Assembly (NCBI GenBank): GCA_030704615.1
Contig: CM060731.1
Location: 67,436,756-67,500,755, forward strand
Length of the DNA stretch: 64,000 bases
Direction: 5' to 3'
From: Takakia lepidozioides
Taxonomy: Eukaryota > Streptophyta > Takakiopsida > Takakiales > Takakiaceae
Shown here: positions 22,401 to 33,423 of the stretch, piece by piece
Layout of the letters: every line of letters starts with the position of its first letter
Position numbering within the stretch: the first letter of the stretch is position 1
Notes under the pieces: generated by a model
Databases searched by the model: none
What the model was told of the DNA's origin: nothing
The model's input: only the letters and a program-made list of their open reading frames with translations
Translations under genes and position numbers: made by a program

Positions 22401-22690
22401 GGCCCTGCGCAAGGATGACACGCACAAATCGAGAAATGGTCCAAAAAAATTTAATAAAAAAAAATATTTTTTAGTTTTTAGTCTTAGTTTCCAAGGAAAG
22501 ACGGGTCAGCCCCAAGAACTCAGCCTCGAAATAAACCCCCATACAGAGCCACGAAGGCATTGCAGTGAGCCCCAGCCCGAAGGCAAACATATTTGTATTT
22601 TAATTTTGTACTAAGGGAATGAAATCAAACCAAGAGAGATGACTCCGGCCAAAGCCGGCGTAACTAAGAGCCGCTTCGCCTTGCAGCTAT
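21714..22690. repeat. Composite repeat region flanking a U6 copy
   Basis: Three blocks recur. R1 (GGGGTTAAAAGG...ACTTTGACACCATTTAG) is at 21,719, in part at 22,008, and at 22,314. R2 (AAGGAAAGACGGG...CTCGAAATAAACCCCC, then AATTTTGTACTAAGG) is at 21,861-21,990 and 22,492-22,625. R3 (ACTCCGGCCAAAGCCGGCG...CGCCTTGC) is at 22,640-22,686 and about 23,486-23,527, and inverted at about 21,790-21,835. The arrangement looks like parts of one retroposon family; no ORF belongs to it. Confidence 0.65.
22349..22449 (+). ncRNA. U6: U6 spliceosomal snRNA copy, probably a pseudogene
   Basis: Close to full-length U6: 5' stem GTCTC-TTCG-GAGAC, AAAATTGGAACGATACAGAGA with the ACAGAGA box, AAGATTAGCATGG, CTGCGCAAGGATGACACGC and AAATCGAGAAATGGTCC. 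The 5' stem differs from the usual plant form at two paired positions that still pair. One C is missing from the near-invariant GGCCCCTGCGC run. No plant USE element (RTCCCACATCG-like) and no good TATA at -25 are present, and the 3' end runs into A-rich DNA, not an immediate T run. These points favour a retroposed copy. Confidence 0.85.
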
Positions 22691-23991
22691 TGCCCCCTAA
22701 ATCAAACCAATTCCAAATTTGGTTACAAAGTCTCTTTGATTCGCATCCCTGCTAGTGGTTGAGAACCGGTGTAAATCCACATTTTGTTCACAACATAACG
22801 CAGTAGTAAGATTCATCTGTTGATTTGATTTTCCTCCACGTGTTCGGTGTTCAATTTTTAGGAATCTGGAACAATGTTTTGAAGGAGATTATTGGTCAGT
22901 GAGTGCATATCTAAATTGTCATGTAGCCAGGAATCATTTGTGAGAAAGTGCAAAGCGTTACCGTAGAGTTGTACGAAGACGTTTTGTTTTCCAACAAACC
23001 AGATTAATTTAGATCGGGCCGAGCATTATCCGTCAAACAGACCACTGCCTAGAGTTGTACATCAGTGGTTCCGGGTATTTTGAGGTAGTAGCCGTCAATA
23101 AGGCTATGCCAAGTGTAGTCTTGTCCACCTTGTTTAGAAAAGGGTTGGTTTGTGGTGATGTACTGAAATCCAATAGTTTGGACAAAAGTGATCCATTCAA
23201 GGTCTTTAATAGAAGGGGGGGACTGTATACAACTATGCAATCTACCCAGCATAGTAAGATCTCAATTGAAGTGATCTCCTACAAGAAGGATTGTTGATGA
23301 GGAGTTGACTGGGTTATTTGAACATGTTGTTATTTGTTGAAGGATAGCAGGGGTGAGGGGTATATCCTCTGGGTGTGAAGACATATATAGATGAACTATA
23401 ATGAGTTTTGGATATGGTTTTATGTGTATTCGCACAATTAATTGAAGGTGGGTTTGGAGATGCATAGGAAAAGAAGAAGAAGACTCCGGCCAAAGCCAGC
23501 GTAACTAAGAGTCACTTCGCCTTGCGACTACTTCCCCCTCTCGAGGGTGGGCCCTATAAGAATGGAAGGCGCTAGTCCGCCTACATTTAAGTGTGGTTAT
23601 ATTCAAGTTTGCGCTTGTTAGTAATGATGGCTGTGAGGGATCGGATGGCAGTAAGTAAGATATATAGCTATAAACCATTGGTGGATAGCAGTGGTAGGTG
23701 TCTTGAAGTTGTCGTGCAATGCATGCATGTTGACATTGTGAATGTCGCCTCTTGTACAAGCTGTGATGACTATTAAGGGGTTAGTTTTCAATCCCTGTTG
23801 TTTGATGGGTCAACGAGGGTGACAAGACCGTGTGACTAGTAGTATGTCTAGGCAGAGCATGGCGGGACAGTTACATGGTGCAACGGAGCAGCGCCCTTGC
23901 CTCCGCCCCGTCCCATCAGAAAATTGCGGTACCTGGTTTGTTGTGTAAGTGCCCGCACCATGTCATCAGCAATGGCCACATATAAGTCACG
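22691..23991. other. Intergenic
   Basis: Apart from one R3 copy at about 23,486-23,527 no gene, RNA or recognised element was found. Several short ORFs on both strands lack conserved motifs. Confidence 0.4.
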
Positions 23992-26241
23992 TCATGCTTT
24001 GTTAGGCTGCTGCATCCAGGCGTTGTGAACAGTCTCCGCCAAATTATAGGATGGCATGTCGGCCAAGTCCTCCAAGGACATGTCCTGCAGAAGGCATTGC
24101 AAGGAAATGTAAGGAACGAAAGGAAATGGAAGAGGTTCTGCAAGTGAGAATCCAACAACCCCAAATGAACAGGCACGATGCAAAGTTAAATTTGTGTTTT
24201 TGGGATTGAAGAGGCTTACCGTCGTCATGAAAGCTCCCCACTGTCTATACCTGAAGTGCCAGAAAACCAACCAGTCCTCCAACTCCTTCAGGTGGATACC
24301 AGTAGCAGCACCAGAGGAGAACCACCAAGCCCGGATTGCTTGGTAAGTGCTCTCAGCTTCTCCCATTGAGGTGGCATTTTTGTACTTGAGGCAAAGCCTT
24401 CTGTGCTCCAACTGAAGGTCAGGGCGAATGCAACGCTTTGTATGACGTGCCAGAGATTGACTCCAATGGAAGAGGCATGTGCGCTTCCTATTTTCCATTG
24501 GGACCTTAGGATCCCCCGAACCAAACACGCGCCACACTGCATTGAAATTTGCCTATGCACTATCAGCCATGAAGCCTGCAAAATTTGTGTTCTGTATTCC
24601 ATTGCGCTGCATGACGGCCAGGAGCGAATTCCACATGAGCATCTAGGATTCAGTGTCCTCCGACTGTATATCACAAATTGTTATGGAGAGCACACGCTGG
24701 TACGCTGGATCGTACACATGGCACGCCATGGTTGTCCAACCCTTCACCCGTTTGCAGTGATCAAACATTAACCAACATTTAGCCAAATCTCCTCCAGGTT
24801 GCATTCGGCGGACTATGCTCATACCACTGCCTTCGCCCACTGTGGACATCTTGAACAAATACACATTGGATGAGCCCTGGCCAGGGAAGATACTGTTTTG
24901 AATGAATTCATAGCGACTCCTCCGTTTGAGATCCATAATGTTGTCCATGAATCCAGCAGTGTCTGTGCCCATTCTGAGTGCATTCACCTGGTTTCGAATA
25001 TTGGGAGAGCTCAACACGGAGAAATGGTCCATCACTGTATCAAGCGAATCTGCATCCAGCATTGGTTGTGTCGCATCCCCTTCACCTAGTATGTGTTTTT
25101 CCAAGAATGTCTTGCTAGCTGCAAGCGCTATAGCAGAAGGTGTTGCACAAGGGGCATTGTGGAACTTCTGCTTCAGCAGATTTCTAGCAATGTCCACGCT
25201 ATCCCTGCAACTTCCTTTGGACACAGGATGCTCGTGTGTACCCATATGAATGCAGGCACGAGTCATTGTCTTGCATCGGTGTGCCACCTGATACATACGA
25301 GCGTGGCACACAAAAACACAGGACGAGGAAAGTTTGCAGAACCTGCACACAAAAGTATTGGTCTTGGGAAGGGCAAGCCCTGGGGTGAAAGGATTCAGGG
25401 GCACACCTTCCCACTCACTTTTGTTTGGTTTAGCGCTGTTTCTCAGCCGAGGGCAGGAAATATTCACGCACTTGCAATGCCCAACGCAAACCGACCTTCA
25501 AAATTTCAATCCAATGTCGTTGTGGATGTTCGACGTTTTTGTCCTGCACCAAGGGTATCCGTCATGTTTCTTGTCTATGCCCTGCAGAAGCCCAGCTAGT
25601 CCACTGGAAGACGTGGGAGGGTTGAGCTCAAACAAGATGTCCCCATCAAACTCTGCTGGCACGTATTGAACCCGCTGCACACAAATGGACTCCCAATCAA
25701 CAAAATGCAGCTCGCTCTTGAACCCAGGCACCCCTGCGAGGGCTTTCAATTTCGGAATGACACTCGTTATCTCTTGCAATTTGTCATCATCCAAGAATGG
25801 AATCTGCATTGGCGGAGGAATCTCATAAACATCCTCCGAGGACGAGTCTGAAAGAGTCACGAATGTAGTGGATGTGCTCACCTCTTGTTTCACACGAACT
25901 GTGCCCTTCTGCTGCACGACCGATGCTGCAGTGCCAGGGGTAACTACTGATCGTGCTGATTGTCTTCTCTCTTTTCCAAGGACCCGGTATGTGCCTGGAA
26001 TGACTCTCCACTTCCTTCCGCACTCGCCAACCAATGGTTTCTCCAAGTGCCCAGAATCCAAATTCCCATCCTCGTCATACACCTCTTTTTGAACAAGCAG
26101 AGAACCCAATTCCAACGGGAACACTGTAACCAGCTCATCCTCATGAACAACTGCAAACCCATCATCGTCTACAGTGGCAGTCAGTGGAAGACTACCTGCA
26201 TTGGAATGAAATCGAGGGAGTCTATCTCGCTCCCTGGACAT
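23992..26241 (-). pseudogene. Mutator-like transposase with Cys/His zinc finger
   Basis: One frame runs from MSRERDRLPRF at 26,241 to about 23,992, broken only by TGA at 25,498-25,500 and TAG at 24,643-24,645 and 24,553-24,555. A poorly conserved N-terminal region with an acidic SSSEDVYEIPPP stretch is followed by a Cys/His region (CVGHCKCVNISCP, CRFCK, CHARMYQVAHRC, ACIHMGTHEHP), which resembles the WRKY/GCM1-type fingers of MULE proteins. The RNase-H-like core shows FDHCKRVKGW (Asp codon at 24,760-24,762), CDIQSEDTES, GFMADSA (Asp at 24,562-24,564) and CLFHWSQSL. The three stops fit CGA-to-TGA and CAG-to-TAG changes. No terminal repeats were located. A domesticated relative is possible, but the stops argue for a dead transposon. 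Confidence 0.65.
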
Positions 26242-27193
26242 GTTTTCCTACACTGACCGAAAGTTGCGATTCACAACGGAATCCCCGAACTGATAGCTTG
26301 TAATTCTCGAAAGGGGATCCACCACAAACAAACTGAGGTCAATAAGGGTAGCACTGACCCAAAGACTGCGGGCGATGCATGCAAATGATGTAGGAATGAC
26401 ATGCACCAAACTTCGCAGACAGCCACACTGAGAGACACCAACCAGAAAACTGTTTTAAAAAACAAGAAGCCACAAGAAGTCGTGTTGTATTTGGATGAAA
26501 AACAAACCCTGAACATGACATGAAACCATCCATTATGGAAAGACGGCAACAACCCTGGAGAGCAGTAAACAGGAAGACCCCGAATGTAATGAGGTTGTGC
26601 TGTGCCAGAAGAGCACAACACAAACACTGACACTCCGAGAGACACCTCGCACGAATGTGTGCAATACATGACCATTGCCGACACAACCCTTTATACCGAA
26701 TGACCCCATTCCGACGGTGACGGCAAAATGCAAACCGTAGGGTAGGCAGTACAACACACGTGGATACATATGTGAAGCATAACAATTATTGCGGATCTGC
26801 AAGTACTGCTCGAAATTGAACTAGCATTAGATTTCTACGGCAATGCAAGAAGGCTGCCATGTATTGGCAGGCGGCGAAGTACATCTGACATATATCACAA
26901 GTACATGCAACGGATGTACTTTTTATCTACCACTTTATTTCTTGGATAATACAAAGACGCCGAAATGGATGAATTCCGTTCGCACACAATGATAACACCC
27001 GCATCCAAATACGGTTAACAATGTCCAATTTTTATTTTGGTTACATGCCATAGCAACCCTTGTTGCAAACGTCAAACTGGAGAGCTCTAGAGGCAGCGTG
27101 GGGAGCCCTTGTTTCCAGCGGAGGAGGAAGAGAAGGAAGTCGTTATACTTCACGAGCACTAGAGACAGGAATAGAGCCAGATATTGAATGAGG
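26242..27193. other. Intergenic
   Basis: No supportable gene. Minus-strand ORFs at 26,271-26,802 overlap each other in three frames and carry no motif. Confidence 0.4.
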
Positions 27194-27494
27194 ATGAAAG
27201 AGTAGACGAAGAGGAAAAGGAGGAAGAAGAGGGCAAAGAGGAAAGTCTGGCGATGGAAGAGCAGGTTCTGGAGAAGAACAGCAGCCCGCCATACTACCAA
27301 GAACTGGTGAGGAGGAGACTGCATCCGAGGGAGAGACGGACGCCGAAGATGATGTTGATGCTGACAACACGAAGAACCAGATAGTCGAAAAGAGGATGGG
27401 GGAAATGCTCCAGAACATGCTCGGCGTAGAGAGCAGTCCGAAGCGCAAAGGGTCTCCGGCGATTGGGGAGTCTTCTGGAGCACCCAAGAAAAAG
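27194..27494 (+). CDS. Putative exon of an unknown gene: basic then acidic, disordered
   Basis: The frame open from about 27,194 encodes a Gly/Arg-rich stretch (RRGQRGKSGDGRAGSG), then an acidic one (GEEETASEGETDAEDDVDAD), then KRMGEMLQNMLGVESSPKRKG and ESSGAPKKK. It ends at a donor-like AAG|GTACAAG (GT at 27,495-27,496) in phase 0. It could be spliced over the satellite to the exon at 30,863 (acceptor GTGTAG), giving APKKK-GKMPMVADENP in frame. No homologue recognised. Confidence 0.4.
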
Positions 27495-27519
27495 GTACAA
27501 GTGATGTCCAAACCTACTT

Positions 27520-30500
27520 GGAAGCTCAAACAGAGTGCGGCAACGCACACTGTTAGAGACCCACATTTGTGCTTCATTTTTTATGTGAAAATCGGCCACT
27601 TTGGGCCTTTCTGTCTGGTTCAATTCACCACTGACTGGAATGTCAATCAGTGTGCGGCAACGCACACAGTTTCAGACCCCACTTGTGCTTGTCTTTTTTA
27701 TATGAAAATCGCCTACATACGGCATCTTCCTCTGGTTCAATCTACCCGTATTAAGAAGCACGAACAGTGTGCGGCAACGCCGGCCACTTGAGCCCCAACT
27801 TTTTGCTTGTTTTTAGATACAAAAATCGGCCCCAAAACGGGCATGTCTGTCTGGTTCAATCCTCCACTATTTGGAAGCTCAAACAGTGTGCGGTAACGCA
27901 CACTGTTTGAGCCCCCCTTCTCATTGTTTTTTTCATATGAAAATCGTGCACACAGGGGCCTCTCTGTAAGGTTCATTCCACCCCCACTTGGAAGCTCAGA
28001 CAGTGTGCGGCAACACACACTGTTTGAGCCCCCACTTGACATTATGTTTTCATGTTAAAATCGGCCACAAAGGGCATCTCTGTCAGATTCAATCCAAACT
28101 TACCTGGCAGCTCAAACAGTGTGCGTCAACGCACACTGTTTTAGCCCCCCTTTTGCCTTGGTTTTTGATGTGAAAATCGTGCACACAGGGCCACTCAGGC
28201 AGGTTGAATCCACACTTACCTGGAAGCTCAAATAGTGTGCGTCGACACACACTATTTGAGCCCCCCTTCTCATTGTTTGTTTCATGTCCAAATTTGCAAT
28301 CTTAGGGCATTTGTTTTGAGGTTCAACCACAATTACCTGGCAGCTCAAACAGCGTGCAACAACGCACACGGTTTGAGCCCCCCTTCTTTTTGTTTGTTTC
28401 ATGTTAAAATCGGCCACATAGGGCATGTCTTTTGAGGTACAACCACAATTAGCTGGCAGCTCAAACAGTGTGCGTCAACGCACACTGCTTGAGCCCCCCT
28501 TCTCATTGTGTGTTTCAAGTTAAAATCGGCCACATAGGGCATCTCTTTTGAGGTTCAACCACAATATGTTGGCAGCTCAAACAGTGTGCGTCAACGCACA
28601 CTGTTTGAGCCGCCCTTCTCGTTGTTTAATTCATGTAAAAATCAATCAGAAATGGCATCTTGGACAGGCTGAATCCACACTTAAGTGGCAGTTCAAACAG
28701 TGTGCGTCAACGCACACTGTTTGAGCCCCCCTTCTCATTGTTTGTTTCATGTTAAAATCGGCCACATAGGGCATGTCTTTTGAGGTACAACCACAATTAG
28801 CTGGCAGCTCAAACAGTGTGCGTCAACGCACACTGTTTGAGCCCCCCTTCTCATTGTGTAATTCATGTAAAAGTCGGCCACATATGGCATCTCTGACAGG
28901 CCGAATCCACACTTAAGTGGCAGCTCAAACAGTGTGCGTCAACGCAGACTGTTTGAGCCCCCCTTTGCCTTGTTTTCTGGTGTGGAAATCTTGCACAAAG
29001 GGCCACTCTGGCATGTTCAATCCACCCTTTATTGGAAGCTGAAACATTGTGCGGGAACGCAGACTATTTCAGCCCCCTTTCTCATTGTTTGTTTCATTTC
29101 AAAATCGTGCATACAGGGGCCTCTCTATAAGGTTCATTCCACCCCTATTGGGAAGCTCAAACTGTGTGCCCCCTTCGGTGCCTATTTTTTGATTTGAAAA
29201 TCGGCCACTCATAGCCACTATGCTAAGTTCAAATCACCCCTTATTGGAAGCTCAGACAGTGTGCGTTGACGCACACTGTTTGAGCCCCCTTTCTCATTGT
29301 TTTTTTCATGTGAAAATCGTGCATACAGGGGCCTCTCTGTAAGGTTCATTCCACCCCTCTTTGGAAGCTCAAACAGTGTGCGGCAACGCACACTGTTTGG
29401 ACCCCCATTTTGCCTTGTTTTTTTGCCTTGTTTTTCTTGTTCAAAACGGCCACAAATGGCATCTCTGTCAGGCTCAATCCACACTTACGAGGCAAATCAA
29501 ACAGTGTGTGTTGACGCACACTGTTTGAGCCCCCCTTGTCATTGTTTTTTTCATGTGAAAATCGTGCACACATGGGCCTCTCTGTAACGTTCATTCTACC
29601 CCCACTTGGAAGCTCAAACAGTGTGCGTTGCCGCACACTATTTGAGCCCCCATTTTGCCTTGTTTTTTGCCTTGTTTTTCTTGTTCAAAATGGCCACAAA
29701 TGGCATCTCTGTCAGGCTCAATCCACACTTACATGGCAGCTCAAACAGTGTGCGTTGACGCACACTGTTTGAGCCCCCCTTGTCATTGTTTTTTTCACGT
29801 GAAAATCGTGCACACAGGGGCCCCTCTGTAAGATTCATTCCATCCCTCTTTGGAAGCTCAAACAGTGTGCGGCAACGCACACTGTTTGAACCCCCATTTT
29901 GCCTTGCTTTTTGCCTTGTTTTTCTTGTTCAAAACGGCCACAAATGGCATCTCTGCCAGGCTCAATCCACACTTACGTGGCAGCTCAAACAGTGTGCGTT
30001 GACGCACACTGTTTGAGCCCCCCTTGTCATTGTTTTTTTCATGTGAAAATCGTGCACACAGGGGCCTCTCTGTAATGTTCATGCCACCCCTCTTTGGAAG
30101 CTCAAACAGTGTGCGGCAACGCACACTGTTTGAGCCCCCATTTTGCCATGTTTTTTGCCTTGTTTTTCTTTTTCATAACGGCCAGAAATGGCATCTCTGG
30201 CAGGTTCAATCCACATTTACGTGGTAGCTCAAACAGTGTGCATTGACGCACACTGTTTGAGCCCCCCTTGTCATTTTTTTTTGCATTTGGAAATCGTGCA
30301 CACAGGGGCCACTGTTTGTGCCCCCTTCACTGCCTGTTTTTGATTTAAAAATCGTCATAATAGGGCCACTATGCCATGTTCAAACCACCCCTAATTGGAA
30401 ACTCAAATGTTTTGGGCCCTATCTCTGCTTGTTTTTTGATGTGAAATTGGGCGAAACACGGCCAGTATGGATGCTCAAAACACCCATAGTTGGAAGAACG

Positions 30501-30745
30501 AACAGTGTGTGGTCCCCTCTCTGCATGTTTTTTTTATGTGGAAATGTGTCACATAGGGCCTAATGTCATGTTGAAAACACCCCTGTTTGGAAGCTCAAGC
30601 AGTGTGTAGCAATGCACACTGTCTGTTCCCCACTCTCTGCCTGATTTTAGATTTGTAAATAGACCACTCATGGCCAGTGTGCCATGTTCAAATCACCCAT
30701 TATTGGAAGCTCAAACAGTGTGCGGCAACGCACACTATTTTTGAC
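27520..30745. repeat. Satellite of 116-bp units, each with a perfect or near-perfect hairpin
   Basis: About 25-29 units. Each has a palindrome of the form CTCAAACAGTGTGCG-NNAA-CGCACACTGTTTGAG followed by CCCCCC and a spacer with TTTCATGTGAAAATCG and AGGGGCCTCTCTG-like blocks. From 27,878 to 29,153 the period is about 116 bases. From 29,365 to 30,240 long and short units alternate (about 128 and 117), making a higher-order repeat of about 245. The edges are degenerate (27,523-27,790 and 30,300-30,745), as in satellites whose centre is homogenised. Arms stay complementary in several variant units. ORFs across it are by-products of the periodicity. Confidence 0.93.
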
Positions 30746-30862
30746 CGGCACAATGCTTGTTTTCTCATGTGAAATTGGGCCACATCGGGCCTACCTGCCA
30801 TACTCAAAACACCATCTGTTCTTGCCTCTCTCTTATATCAGTTTGAATGAACAACCGTGTAG

Positions 30863-31456
30863 GGGAAGATGCCAATGGTGGCGGATGAGAACCCTTCGGG
30901 GGAGGGGAAGGAGATCATTGCTGATGTGGACGATGAGTTCTATGAAAGCAAAGCCGCTGAGATGCTGGGGGGTCAGAAGGTAAACTCTCAGCTTGTGGTG
31001 CAAAGTATGCTTGCCCCGGGTGGGAGGTTGAAGATCCCCTGTGTAGGTTGGTTTCCATGCCCGTCGTTTGTCCACCCCTCATCAAGGACATCCTGAAGCT
31101 GGAGGCTGAGTTTGTTCATGGGTATGATGGATCCGCAGTCTTTTACGTTTCTACAAAGGGTTCCAGAGGCAATGAGCTCCTTGTGGACGAGTCAATCGTG
31201 GACTCCTGGGATCCCATTTGGAGACATGTGAACGAATCCTTCGAACTTCTTCTCTCCAGGAAACCTTCGACCCAGGGATTCTCAAGGAAGATGTTTCACG
31301 TATGGGATGGCAACCACCGGTTGCTTGCATGGATGGCTGTCATTGGGAGGCTGCACTCAGAGGAGGAAGAGTGGCATTACTCTGTCCGATCGATGGTGCT
31401 AGATTGTGACGGGCTCATGATGGGTCTTTTGACGGTAATGAATGATGTGAACAGGT
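30863..31456 (+). pseudogene. Unknown protein with a DGNHR motif
   Basis: Starts after GTGTAG at 30,863: GKMPMVADENPSGEGKE ... ESKAAEMLGGQKVNSQ ... GGRLKIPCVG. A frame change near 31,040 leads into VSMPVVCPPLIKDILKLE, WDPIWRHVNESFELLLSRK and KMFHVWDGNHRLLAWMAVIGR, ending near a possible donor AACAG|GTTGGT at 31,457. The DGNHRL segment resembles the DGxHR loop of ParB/sulfiredoxin-like folds, where it contacts nucleotide; one motif is not enough to name it. It is either a broken host gene or part of an uncharacterised mobile element. Confidence 0.45.
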
Positions 31457-31477
31457 TGGTTTCTCATTCTACATGTT

Positions 31478-31640
31478 CCAGTTAGGCGAGATGTGATTTC
31501 ATGGAATGCTCACGGAAGAGGCATTTCAGCTCTTTCGGCAAATGCAACTAGAAGGCATGATGGTCCATGCCCACATCATTGAAGCTGGCTTTGAGTCAAA
31601 TGTCTGTGTGGGAAACACCCTTCGGCTGGCACACCTTTTG
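31478..31640 (+). pseudogene. PPR-like remnant
   Basis: Across two frames the sequence reads RRDVISWNAHG, EEAFQLFRQMQLEGM and VHAHIIEAGFESNVCVGNTL. These are the conserved pieces of plant PLS-type pentatricopeptide repeats (compare VHAHIMKTGF and DVVSWNA in the copy at 43.8-45.4 kb), with the spacing between them collapsed. It is a short decayed fragment. Confidence 0.55.
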
Positions 31641-31780
31641 AGGATGCAAGTGAGAGTGACCTTGTCGGGCTCTACACCTTCTTGTGGCATTTGCCCAACG
31701 AGTTCAAATGCCTCTTCACCATGCCCTTGCTCAGTACATCCAAACCCGTAGCAAGAAAACCTTGCACCTATAATTTGGGC

Positions 31781-32118
31781 TTAGAGCATCTCCACGGAGT
31801 GCACCAAACAACACTGCAACGGTAAAGGACCGTGGCTTCCAACACTCCCCTCCCCCACCGGCAACCCCATCAAACTACCCTGCACATATCATTTTTGCTG
31901 ACGTGCCTTGCTACGGAGGGCCCACTTGGCAGACACGGCCTTACCCTCATGCCATAAATGCACGCAGTTGTGCTCTTTAGTCTCTCCAGTAGGTACCGGC
32001 CAGGCTTGGTGGCCCCATATCCTGCACCAAAGTACGGGGCCGGGGGTGCGGATACCAGGGCCAGGGGCTCCTTTGCTGTTGCCGTAGCATTTAGGGACCC
32101 CTGGTAGAGATACTCTAA
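31781..32118. mobile_element. Short TIR element (MITE-like)
   Basis: The left end TTAGAGCATCTCCAC and the right end read inward TTAGAGTATCTCTAC form a 15-bp inverted repeat with two mismatches. GGGC flanks both sides (31,777-31,780 and 32,119-32,122) and may be part of the target duplication. It is 338 bp long without coding capacity. GAGCATCTCCA ends are common on small plant DNA transposons. Confidence 0.55.
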
Positions 32119-32410
32119 GGGCAAAACTCATTGGGGAAAAACCCCAATCATGTTACAATTGTGATGCAGAAACTTAACCGAAGCTAATCCTCTAAGAATT
32201 GTTCCACCTCCTCAAGCACCGAATGGAATTGGTCCATAAGAAGACCATTATTGAAAATCCAAGACAAATCAAGCATGGCTACAACTTGGACCACAAAGAA
32301 GAAGGAGAACTGCAACAGTCCAACTTAGAATCACTTGCACTCATGCACGCACAGGGGTTAGAGAAATTCTCCTGTCTTTAATATTCAAGCAGGTGAGATC
32401 AAAGACCAGT

Positions 32411-33420
32411 TTACAATGGACTAGGCACATGCACAGGTTGGTCTAAGGGAGCTGAATTGTGTTGTGGAAGTAACACAAGCTTCCTGCCGCGCACCTTCTC
32501 AGAGATAAGATATGGCCTCTCAATGCATTTCGAGGACTTGGAGACAATCTTGCCCAGCTGCAACCGAACACAGACAGTGTGGCCCATTGAGAATTCTTCA
32601 GAGTACTGAACCTTTCTGTTGTGATTGCGAGCCTTGCACAGCTTGTGCCCGAACAATGTTAGTTCAGGCCTTAGTTTCAAACTTAAGTCTCTTTGAAAGC
32701 ATGGCATCAACAAATTGCTGCCAATCAGAAGGCTCTGCAATGGGAGCCGGCAATGGAGTATCATGGAGTGGAGTACGAGCTTCCTGGCCATACAGAAGCT
32801 CAAAAGGTGAGTATTTGGTAGTAGCTGAATGCACAGAAGTCCGATAAGCAAAAATCAAGGTGAGAAGAGTAGTATCTCATTTTTTTTCCCTTTTTTTATA
32901 TTGAATGTCAAGTTGGAATTCCTACAGGAATATGGCTCTAGCAAGTCTACCATACAATTCACATGCCCTAAGCATGGTTTTGAAAGACAGATAATCCGTC
33001 TCAACAGTGAATTTGTTGCCATATAAATACTATTTGAAATGCTTAACACCAAAAACAAGAGCCAGCCCGACCTCTTTGTCAGTATGGAGTTTTTGCATTC
33101 ATGCTTGTCTAGCTTCCTAGAAACATTAGCAATAACTCGCTCATTTCCGTCAACTATTTGGCAAAGAATAGCAGATATTAAAACATCTGATGCATTAGTT
33201 TGCAATTGAAATGGTATCTGGAAGTTGGGCAACATTAACACGGGGGGTCAAAGCAACCTTTAACCGACGAGGTGGGTTAGGCTCAAGAACCGCCCACTCG
33301 GAAAAATGCTTCACTATTCAGCAAAGGGTCAGCGGCCAAAGGGAGATATCTTTTTCTAACTTTCTACCTGTAAGTGCAGAGTTCAAAATCTTTACTCGCA
33401 TGACAAAGTGTTTGACATCC
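32411..33420 (-). pseudogene. Gypsy pol scrap: RNase H fused to integrase by deletion
   Basis: Reading minus: AVLEPNPPRRLKVAL, then NFQIPFQLQTNASDV and RVIANVSRKLDKHE of RNase H, then after a large deletion LILAYRT/VHSATTKYSPFELLYGQEART of the integrase C-terminal part (about 32,760-32,850) and debris to 32,411. The first catalytic Asp of RNase H is changed (TNAS for TDAS). It is a different family from elements A and B. Confidence 0.7.
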
Positions 33421-33423
33421 TAA

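Noticed and set aside
22349-22449. Functional U6 gene
   Set aside because: No USE or well-placed TATA, a base missing from an invariant run, and no T run directly at the 3' end.
24403-25669. Plus-strand ORFs over the Mutator-like region
   Set aside because: The minus strand carries the zinc-finger and RNase-H-like motifs; the plus ORFs overlap in several frames without motifs.
27560-30230. Many ORFs on both strands across the satellite (for example 29,297-29,587)
   Set aside because: They repeat the same peptide because the DNA repeats; frames on both strands are equally open.
27520-30745. CRISPR-like array of palindromic repeats with spacers
   Set aside because: Spacers are themselves repeated, the DNA is nuclear plant-type, and no cas genes are present. 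It is a tandem satellite.
31889-32131. Minus-strand ORF within the TIR element as a transposase
   Set aside because: Only 80 codons with no motif, spanning the element end; the element is non-autonomous.
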